NCBI GenBank assembly: GCA_903898755.1
Contig: CAIUGT010000084.1
Location: 1 to 41,841 of the forward strand
DNA: 41,841 nucleotides
Source of the DNA: an uncultured bacterium
GTDB taxonomy: Bacteria; Planctomycetota; Phycisphaerae; Phycisphaerales; SM1A02
Direction: 5' to 3'
The translations under genes and the position numbers were made by a program. The notes under the pieces are model-generated. The model saw only the letters and a program-made list of their open reading frames with translations, was not told where the DNA came from and did no database searches. Positions 23,931-30,117 of the stretch are shown piece by piece (the stretch's first letter is position 1; each line of letters starts with the position of its first letter).

Positions 23931-25577
23931 ATGACATTTCGACGTAGATTTGCAGTGATTGGAATTCTGGTGGTGCTGGGATTTGTGGCGCTTTTTTGGG
24001 TTGGGCACACGAATATTTCCAAGGTCATGGTCAATGGCCCCATTTATCAAATGCTGGCTCACGATAAGGATCTCATTAGCGAACTTCTTCCGCCGACTGA
24101 ATTTATTGTTGAACCTTACTTGGTGGTTTGCCAAATCAATGGAACAAAGTCCACCGAAACAGTGAATCAACTTTCCAAAGAACTTCAGGTCTTGGAAAAA
24201 AAATACAGTGAAAGCCATGCGGCTTGGGCGCAAAAACTTTCGCTGAATGCGCCTGGAAATGAGGGGGTTATCGCGCGTGAGTTGCTGCAAGAATCCTACC
24301 GTTCAGTTGAAAGTTTTTTTCGAATTGTCCACGGTGATTGGAAGGACGCGATTGATCGCGGTGACTCTGCGGCGGCATCACTTATCACAATGAATCAACT
24401 GAATCCACTGTATGAGGCGCATCGCGCATCCATTCTGAAAGCCGTGGCGGCCGCGGAAGCGCAAGTGGCAATTCATGAAAAAGATGCGCGTGAAACGGTG
24501 GACCAAGGAAGATTGATCGGCATTCTTGTGGCTATTGTTGTTCTTGCGTTGGTGGCAATTATTGGCTCGGTCATTCTCAGAAGCGTGTTGCAGGCGTTGG
24601 CCGCGGTGACGTATCGAATGCGCACCATGGCGGAGGCAGACACCGACTTGACCGTGCGACTGAATATTCAATCCAAGGATGAAGTTGGAATTTTGGCGGG
24701 ATACATTGATCAATTTGTGGAGAAAATTGCCTCTGTATTAAGTGGTGTGAAGAACGCGACTGATTCGCTTGGTGGCACCGCGGTGGAAATGTACGCAACA
24801 AGCAAGCAACAAGAGACAACAATTCACCACTTCGGCGCCTCCACAACGCAAATTGCCGCGGCGGTTCGCGAAATCACGGTGACGGGTAACGAGTTGGTGC
24901 ACACCATGAAAGCAGTTGTGGATGTGGTGGAGAATTCCTCGGGGCTGGCCACAACAAGTCGCACCGGTCTTGCTGAAATGAAATCTGTCATGCAGCAACT
25001 TGCCGATCAAAGCGCCTCCATTTCGGAAAAATTGGAGCAGATCAACTCCAAAACCAAGGACATTTCTGGAGTTGTTGTCACCATTACCAAGGTCGCCGAT
25101 CAAACCAATCTACTCAGCGTGAACGCGGCGCTTGAAGCCGAAAAAGCAGGGGAGCATGGTCGCGGATTCCTGGTGGTGGCTCGTGAAATTCGCCGGCTCG
25201 CAGATCAGACCGCTTCGGCAACTTTGGATATTGAGCACACCGTAAAGCACATGCAAAGCGCCGTATCAACAGGCGTGATGGAAATGGACAAGTTCGCATC
25301 GCAAGTGATCAATAGCGTTACCAAGGTTGAAACCATTGGAGCCACGCTGACTCATATTATTGAAAGTGTTGAAGTGATGAAGAATCAATTTGGATCCGTC
25401 AGCCAAGGAATGAATAGCCAGAACTTGGGCGCCAAACAAATTGGCGAGGCCATGGGCAACTTGTCCGACAATGTGAAAGTGACCATGCAATCGCTGGGGG
25501 AATTCACCAAAGCTGCGGACCAGATGAGAAATTCCGTGAGCGCATTGAACAGCGAAGTCATTCGATTCCGGTTGTAA
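23931..25577 (+). CDS. WspA-like methyl-accepting chemotaxis protein, second copy
   Basis: A 548-residue receptor with membrane helices at ~7-25 and ~195-220. The extracytoplasmic part (~26-194) is all-helical, probably a four-helix bundle rather than a Cache domain. A HAMP-like segment (about 220-275) and the signalling domain follow. The tip at ~389-428 reads VADQTNLLSVNAALEAEKAG and GFLVVAREIRRLADQT, then GVMEMDKFASQV, the same WspA-type signature as the receptor at 2003-4138. The two signalling domains are clear paralogs (FGASxxxIAAAxRxI shared), while the sensors differ. No CheB/CheR tail and no CheA, CheW, WspR or methyltransferase genes are nearby. It should relay a periplasmic or membrane signal to a kinase encoded elsewhere. 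Confidence 0.92.
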   Translation: MTFRRRFAVIGILVVLGFVALFWVGHTNISKVMVNGPIYQMLAHDKDLISELLPPTEFIVEPYLVVCQINGTKSTETVNQLSKELQVLEKKYSESHAAWAQKLSLNAPGNEGVIARELLQESYRSVESFFRIVHGDWKDAIDRGDSAAASLITMNQLNPLYEAHRASILKAVAAAEAQVAIHEKDARETVDQGRLIGILVAIVVLALVAIIGSVILRSVLQALAAVTYRMRTMAEADTDLTVRLNIQSKDEVGILAGYIDQFVEKIASVLSGVKNATDSLGGTAVEMYATSKQQETTIHHFGASTTQIAAAVREITVTGNELVHTMKAVVDVVENSSGLATTSRTGLAEMKSVMQQLADQSASISEKLEQINSKTKDISGVVVTITKVADQTNLLSVNAALEAEKAGEHGRGFLVVAREIRRLADQTASATLDIEHTVKHMQSAVSTGVMEMDKFASQVINSVTKVETIGATLTHIIESVEVMKNQFGSVSQGMNSQNLGAKQIGEAMGNLSDNVKVTMQSLGEFTKAADQMRNSVSALNSEVIRFRL

Positions 25578-25595
25578 AGCCCTCAATTGACACAG

Positions 25596-25612
25596 TTGTG
25601 ACCATGTCACAA
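25596..25612. repeat. inverted repeat TTGTGAC-CAT-GTCACAA between convergent genes
   Basis: A perfect 7-bp inverted repeat with a 3-bp centre lies in the 62-bp gap between the second receptor and the YihY gene. It has no T run on either side, so it is a poor terminator; it may be a protein-binding site or a weak bidirectional stop. Confidence 0.4.
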
Positions 25613-25639
25613 TGGGTGTTGCGCAATGATGCGGAGGCG

Positions 25640-26923
25640 CTACGTTGAGTTGGTTTCCGGCAAGGCCACCGTGCGGGCGGCAAGGACTTGTACTTGAGCC
25701 TGGCGCAGTTCTTGAAGCGCGGGATCAATGTTTCCCAATCCAGCGCTGCAAGATTCAAACCCAACACGCAGCGCGTCGGCCAGAAGAATTTCCGAGGCTG
25801 GTTTCGCGGGGACATATTTTTCGCCGTCCGCGACATACAGCAGAAGTCCGCGTTCAAGCAATCGCCCGAGCAACACATGGGTGACCGAACTTGATAAGCC
25901 AACTGATTTAGAAACACTCGTCAATGTCGCGGGAGTTTCACTTTTATAATTGTTCACCACCTGCTGCATAATGGAGACCGCGACTCCAGGATCGGCCAGC
26001 GTGGGACCCTCTTCTAGTGAGAGTTGCTCCCAACCACGTTTTCCAAAAACATCCCACAGAACCGCTGCTTGTAAACCGCCAAGCACAATGAGCCACATGG
26101 CGTAAAGCCAGAACATGAACACTGGAACTAAACCAAGCGATCCATAAATCAAACTCAAGCTCAACGTTTTATTGACATAGACGCCAAGAAAATGTTGTCC
26201 AAGCAAAAGTCCAATGGAGCTAAAAAGCGCTCCCATTGCGGCAAAACGAAAGCGTGGCGGCGAACTTGGAACTGCTGTGTACACCAACAGCAACAACACC
26301 CACAACACAAAAAATCCCCACATGGATCGCACCACCCATAAGAGCCATCCCCAATTTGGCAACATGTCCGCGGACTTGGTGACATAGGCACCAACAATTG
26401 GAAGCGCTCCCAACAGAAGTGGTCCTGCGGTGAGTGCGAACCAGTAGGTAATGAAACGACGCACCCAACTGCGCCCGTGCGTGGCGCGGCAAATCATGTT
26501 GAAACTTTCCTCGATGGTGATGACCACCCAAATAGAGCTGAACAGAAGAATGCTTGCGCCAACAATTCCAAGCCCCGACAGATCAAACTTGGAAGCGCCT
26601 GAAATAATTTCAAGCAGCCATGAACTTAGGCTGACTTGTTCTTGCGTGGAGCCTGGCGGAACAATTTTAATTTCCCCAAGACCAAGCGCATCCAAGCCTT
26701 GCTTCACCAACTGCGTGAAATTTTGTCCTGCAACTGACTTGAAGATCAGCGTGGCCACAATGACGACTGGCAAGAGGCCGATCAAGGTTCGATAGGCCAG
26801 CGCGCTGGCCATTTGAGTGGCGCGATCCTTTGCGATCCAATGAATGCAAAAGCGAAAAAACCGCCAGAATCGAGCCAATCTGAAGGTCACGGTCTCTGGC
26901 AAGACATGGAGAAAATCATTCAT
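25640..26923 (-). CDS. YihY/BrkB-family inner-membrane protein with C-terminal winged-helix-like domain
   Basis: From ATG 26923 (two codons inside a TTG-started frame) the product is 427 residues. The first ~300 carry about six membrane helices with the family signature (DRATQMASALAYRTLIGLLPV, then GIVGASILLFSSIWVVITIEESFN, and SLSLIYGSLGLVPVFMFWLY). The C-terminal ~120 residues are soluble and look like a winged helix (SVSKSVGLSSSVTHVLLGRLLERGLLLYV), a feature of longer family members. The family is widespread (formerly mislabelled as RNase BN) and its function is unsettled. It is divergent from the pseudouridine synthase gene with only 43 bp between starts. Confidence 0.88.
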   Translation of the reverse strand: MNDFLHVLPETVTFRLARFWRFFRFCIHWIAKDRATQMASALAYRTLIGLLPVVIVATLIFKSVAGQNFTQLVKQGLDALGLGEIKIVPPGSTQEQVSLSSWLLEIISGASKFDLSGLGIVGASILLFSSIWVVITIEESFNMICRATHGRSWVRRFITYWFALTAGPLLLGALPIVGAYVTKSADMLPNWGWLLWVVRSMWGFFVLWVLLLLVYTAVPSSPPRFRFAAMGALFSSIGLLLGQHFLGVYVNKTLSLSLIYGSLGLVPVFMFWLYAMWLIVLGGLQAAVLWDVFGKRGWEQLSLEEGPTLADPGVAVSIMQQVVNNYKSETPATLTSVSKSVGLSSSVTHVLLGRLLERGLLLYVADGEKYVPAKPASEILLADALRVGFESCSAGLGNIDPALQELRQAQVQVLAARTVALPETNST

Positions 26924-26966
26924 GCGCAAAGTGTACGGGGAAACAAGTGTCTACCATGGGCGACCC

Positions 26967-28079
26967 ATGAAACGACGATCAACCACCGCGCATCCATTTA
27001 CTGATGACCGCCGCGGCGAGCGCATTCAAAAAGTGCTCGCGCAGGCGGGCGTTGCCAGTCGACGTGAGTGCGAAGAATTAGTGGCTCAGGCCCGTGTGCG
27101 TGTCAACGGCATCATTCTTGATGCGCTGCCAGCTTGGGTGAACGCGGAAAAAGATAAAATTGAAGTGGATGGTCGCGTCATTCGTGGCGCAGATCCGCAT
27201 GTCTACATCATGTTGTACAAGCCCAAGGGAATTGTCTGCACCAATGTGGACCCCGACGGTCGCCGTCGCGTAATTGATTTGGTGCAGCATCCATTGCAAA
27301 CACGGCTGTTTCCAGTGGGACGTTTGGAGATTGACGCCAGTGGATTGGTGTTGATGACAAACGATGGCGAGTTCGCCAATCGCTTGACGCACCCACGCTA
27401 CGAAGTGTCCAAAACATTTGAGTTGGTTGTTGCTGGTCGACTTGATGACGCAGCCGTTGCCACCATTGAGGCGGCGTTGTTTCCAAGCAAGCGCAGCATG
27501 TCCACGGATCCCGAGAAACGTTCGCGCGTCACGGTGCTCAATCGCGAATTGGGTCGAACCACTTTGTTGATGGAAATCCGTGATGGAAAAAACACTGAAA
27601 TTAGGCTGACAATGCTGCGAATTGGATATCCCTTGAAGCGATTGCGCCAGATCGCGATTGGTCCGCTGCAACTGCGTGGTGTGACCGTTGGGGCATGGCG
27701 GGAACTCTCCGTCGCAGAATTCTCCAGTTTGCGTAAGGCGGCCTTCAAGTCCGTCACCTCGCGCACAAGGCCAGATGAGAGGGGCGAAGATGAGCCCGTG
27801 GAGCAGCCATTGGCATCACCCACGGCAAAACCATTCGCGCGACCTTCCGCAAAAACTTTTACGAATCCCGCCGCGAAAAAATTCGCGCGGCCGATCGCGA
27901 AACCATTCTCAAAGTCTGCGCCACAAGTTGGGTCAAAACCATTCGCAAAGTCCGCGCCGCCATTTGGAGCGAAGCCATTCGCAAAGGCTGCGCCACAAGG
28001 CGGATCTAAACCCGCCATACGTCCAGTGGCAAAACCATTTATCAAACGAATCACCAAACCAAAGCGCCAACGCCCATAG
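26967..28079 (+). CDS. RsuA/RluB-family pseudouridine synthase, active-site Asp replaced by Glu
   Basis: The 370-residue product from ATG 26967 (frame open upstream to 26844 overlaps the divergent gene) has an S4 RNA-binding domain (ERIQKVLAQAGVASRRECEE, ~residues 15-60), then the pseudouridine synthase domain. The family motif GRLD, which holds the catalytic Asp, reads VGRLEIDASGLVLMTNDG: residue 121 is Glu (GAG at 27327-27329). Other motifs look normal (NRLTHPRYEVSKTFEL, LRIGYPLKRLRQIAIGPL). A ~85-residue Lys/Pro/Phe/Ala-rich repetitive tail follows residue ~285. The role would be rRNA uridine modification in the cytoplasm, but activity with Glu is doubtful. An FmdB-like gene follows at once (11 bp), then a DUF429-like gene, probably one transcript. 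Confidence 0.88.
   Translation: MKRRSTTAHPFTDDRRGERIQKVLAQAGVASRRECEELVAQARVRVNGIILDALPAWVNAEKDKIEVDGRVIRGADPHVYIMLYKPKGIVCTNVDPDGRRRVIDLVQHPLQTRLFPVGRLEIDASGLVLMTNDGEFANRLTHPRYEVSKTFELVVAGRLDDAAVATIEAALFPSKRSMSTDPEKRSRVTVLNRELGRTTLLMEIRDGKNTEIRLTMLRIGYPLKRLRQIAIGPLQLRGVTVGAWRELSVAEFSSLRKAAFKSVTSRTRPDERGEDEPVEQPLASPTAKPFARPSAKTFTNPAAKKFARPIAKPFSKSAPQVGSKPFAKSAPPFGAKPFAKAAPQGGSKPAIRPVAKPFIKRITKPKRQRP
27825..28049 (+). repeat. Lys-Pro-Phe-Ala repeat tail of the pseudouridine synthase
   Basis: Imperfect repeats of the type AKPFAR / SKPFAKSAPxxG encode a basic low-complexity C-terminus, with similar DNA units such as AAACCATTCGC recurring several times. A flexible, RNA-binding tail is likely; similar basic tails occur in planctomycete and alphaproteobacterial homologs. 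Confidence 0.65.
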
Positions 28080-28089
28080 AATGCACGCC

Positions 28090-28320
28090 ATGCCCATGTA
28101 CGAATACATCAATGACACCGACACGCAAGTGCTTGAGTTGCTGCGGCCCATGGCCGACGCGGACAAGCCTGTGCAAGATCCTTCTGGAAAAAATCGTAAG
28201 TTCACGCGCCGCCACAGCGTCTTTGGCGTAGTGGGTTCCAGCGCATCCTCGGCTCCGGTCCAAAATATGGGCGGATGCTGCCCATGCGGAAAATCACAAT
28301 CCCAGTGCGGTCAAAATTGA
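28090..28320 (+). CDS. small FmdB-like zinc-ribbon relative
   Basis: A 76-residue protein beginning MPMYEYINDT, the opening of FmdB-type zinc-ribbon proteins (MPxYEY). The usual N-terminal Cys pairs are missing: that part reads NDTDTQVLELLRPMADAD. Cysteines are instead gathered at the C-terminus (GGCCPCGK then QCGQN). ATG 28081 is an alternative start only 1 bp after the stop of the synthase gene, but 28090 gives the family N-terminus. It probably binds one metal ion through the C-terminal Cys; function unknown. It sits between the synthase and the DUF429-like gene on the same strand. Confidence 0.7.
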   Translation: MPMYEYINDTDTQVLELLRPMADADKPVQDPSGKNRKFTRRHSVFGVVGSSASSAPVQNMGGCCPCGKSQSQCGQN

Positions 28321-28333
28321 AATTGGTGAACCC

Positions 28334-29089
28334 ATGATTTTGCACGGAATCGATTTCTCCGGCGCTTCTTCTGGCGGCGCCGCCAAAATTCGTGTTGTGG
28401 AGCGTGATCTTCTCAAACGCCATGACCCCATTCGCTCCAAGGGGCGCATGGATCGCAACAGTTTGGTGCGTCACATTCTTGAGTGCGCCAAAGATGGCCA
28501 GCCACACATGTTTCGCATTGATGCGCCTTTTGGTCTTGCCCTGGAATCACTTCGTCAATTTGATGTGGCGCCCACATGGAGCGGCATGGTGACCTGGATG
28601 GAATCGTTCAAAGATCCGCGCCTGTGGCGTACCGCAATTCGAAAAGTTTCACGCCAAGAACCCAAGCGCGTGTGCGACCAAATTTTTCGCACGCCCATGG
28701 CGCCAATGAACTTGCGTATTTTCAAGCAGACATGGACATTGATCGCCGAAGTGCTCAAGCCACTCGCTGACGCGGGCATTCGCATTGAGCCAGTGCATAA
28801 CGGCCATCCCAAGAACCAAGTCACTGTATGTGAGGGTTGTCCCGCGAGCATTCTCAAATTTTCCGGCATGCCCGATCACGGCTACAAAGGCGCCGGACTT
28901 CCTCCGCGTCAATTGCGTGAGCGGTTGGTGCGCACGCTTGATCAAGAACATGTGCGCATTCCAGATCGTGTTGGTCAAGAAGCCATTGACGATGAGGAAG
29001 GCGATCTCTTAGACGCCATCATTCTTTTGACTGATCCGCTGCAGTGGGTTCCACCCGCGACGGCTAATATTGAAGGCTGGATTTACTAA
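28334..29089 (+). CDS. DUF429-like protein (RNase H-fold candidate)
   Basis: The 251-residue protein opens with GIDFSGASSGGAAKI and has an IDAPFGL segment at ~63-69, then EGCPASILKFSG and GYKGAGLPPRQLRERLV, and an acidic DDEEGDLLDAIILLTD near the end. This spacing of an N-terminal GIDxSG strand, an IDxPxG motif, and a late D-x-x-D-A fits the DUF429 family, predicted to have an RNase H-like fold. That assignment is from memory of the motifs and is moderate. It starts 13 bp after the FmdB-like gene, with a GGTGA-like ribosome site, and is probably the last gene of that transcript. Confidence 0.6.
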   Translation: MILHGIDFSGASSGGAAKIRVVERDLLKRHDPIRSKGRMDRNSLVRHILECAKDGQPHMFRIDAPFGLALESLRQFDVAPTWSGMVTWMESFKDPRLWRTAIRKVSRQEPKRVCDQIFRTPMAPMNLRIFKQTWTLIAEVLKPLADAGIRIEPVHNGHPKNQVTVCEGCPASILKFSGMPDHGYKGAGLPPRQLRERLVRTLDQEHVRIPDRVGQEAIDDEEGDLLDAIILLTDPLQWVPPATANIEGWIY

Positions 29090-29152
29090 GGCGTGCGCTT
29101 TTTTAAAAACAAGGTCCCGCCTTGGTGAATTTCAATTCGGCATGAAGCTTTT

Positions 29153-29878
29153 TCAAACCCCGCGCGTGGAAGGGTGCCAAATCAATTTGTGCAATTGCGT
29201 TTGCATGCGCACTGGAAGGGCGTCGGCCAAAATCCACTCGGCCAGTTTCAGCGGCTCCAGCCCGGCGCATCCCGCAATATCAGCATTTTTTGTCTGCGTC
29301 CACGCCGTGCTCATTAAAACGCAATTCACTTTTGTGGTGAGCGCGTGCTTGTTCAAAATGTCTTTCGCCCACTCATAATCACCGCGATCGGCGATGACAA
29401 ATTTAATTTCGTCATGTGGGAGCAGGTGTTCAAGGTTGCTCCACAAATTGCGCGAGCACTCGCCGCTGGCAGGGCACTTCAAATCCATAATGCGAATGCA
29501 GCGCGAGTCCAGCGGCGAAATATCAAGCGCGCCGGAAGTTTCAATGAGCGTGGTCAACCCCGCGTCGCACAATGCTTGCACCAGATCAACGCATGCAGCC
29601 TGAGCCAACGGCTCGCCGCCGGTGACTTCAACCAAATTGCAGCGTGAAGCAATCGCTTCTTCAACAAGCGACCGCACCGACCGCGGCGCGCCTTCACGAA
29701 ACGCGTAGCTGGTGTCGCACCAAGCGCACCGCAAGGGGCAGCCAGTCAAGCGAATAAAAAAACACGGCCGTCCAGCAAACGTGCTTTCCCCTTGAATAGA
29801 AAAAAAGGTTTCATTGATGCGCAGCGATATTTCGCGAGCGTCGGTCACAGAAGATGTGCGTGTTACCGTGTCGCTCAT
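29153..29878 (-). CDS. queE: 7-carboxy-7-deazaguanine synthase (QueE)
   Basis: A 241-residue radical SAM enzyme that converts 6-carboxy-tetrahydropterin to 7-carboxy-7-deazaguanine, a step toward preQ0 and queuosine tRNA modification. The iron-sulfur cluster motif CxxxCxxC is at Cys47, Cys51, Cys54 in TGCPLRCAWCDTSYAF; ETFFSIQGEST precedes it, and VEVTGGEPLAQ and LIETSGA follow, as in QueE. The start at 29878 has GGAG 8 nt upstream; a frame open to 29935 runs through the tRNA-Leu region and is not used. No queC, queD or queF is adjacent. It lies 30 bp after tRNA-Leu on the same strand. Confidence 0.93.
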   Translation of the reverse strand: MSDTVTRTSSVTDAREISLRINETFFSIQGESTFAGRPCFFIRLTGCPLRCAWCDTSYAFREGAPRSVRSLVEEAIASRCNLVEVTGGEPLAQAACVDLVQALCDAGLTTLIETSGALDISPLDSRCIRIMDLKCPASGECSRNLWSNLEHLLPHDEIKFVIADRGDYEWAKDILNKHALTTKVNCVLMSTAWTQTKNADIAGCAGLEPLKLAEWILADALPVRMQTQLHKLIWHPSTRGV

Positions 29879-29908
29879 ATCGCGCTCCGTATCTCCAACC
29901 CAACCAAA

Positions 29909-29992
29909 TGCCCAGGAGAGGACTCGAACCTCCAAGGGATTGCTCCCACCAGCACCTCAAGCTGGCGCGTCTGCCAATTTCGCCACCAGGGC
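29909..29992 (-). tRNA. tRNA-Leu (anticodon GAG)
   Basis: The 84-nt minus-strand sequence gives a class II cloverleaf: acceptor GCCCTGG/CCTGGGC with a U-U mismatch at positions 5-68, D arm with the GGCG-AAATTGGCAGAC pattern of tRNA-Leu, anticodon arm CCAGC-TTGAGGT-GCTGG, a long variable arm (TGGGAGCAATCCCTT region), T arm GGAGG-TTCGAGT-CCTCT, and discriminator A. CCA is not encoded. Confidence 0.93.
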
Positions 29993-30051
29993 CAATTCCC
30001 GATTTCGCGGGACGAAGAGTTTAGCGAAAAAAATACTTTTGGAAGCCTGCG

Positions 30052-30090
30052 CAAAAGAAAGCGGGCGACGCCCTGTTGGACATCGCCCGC
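30052..30090 (-). terminator. probable Rho-independent terminator after the first metalloprotease
   Basis: GCGGGCGA (30061-30068) pairs with TCGCCCGC (30083-30090) across a 14-nt loop. On the minus strand it is followed by TTTCTTTTGCG. It lies 28 bp past the stop at 30118. Confidence 0.65.
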
Positions 30091-30117
30091 ATTGATTTCA
30101 ATTTGAAACGACGCGAA

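Noticed and set aside
27398-28057. 219-residue open frame antisense to the pseudouridine synthase
   Set aside because: It mirrors the repeat tail (Gly/Phe/Ala repeats) and shows no independent motif.
27688-28080. N-terminal extension of the FmdB-like frame
   Set aside because: The 131 residues before the MPMYEY start are out-of-frame translation of the synthase gene's repeat tail.
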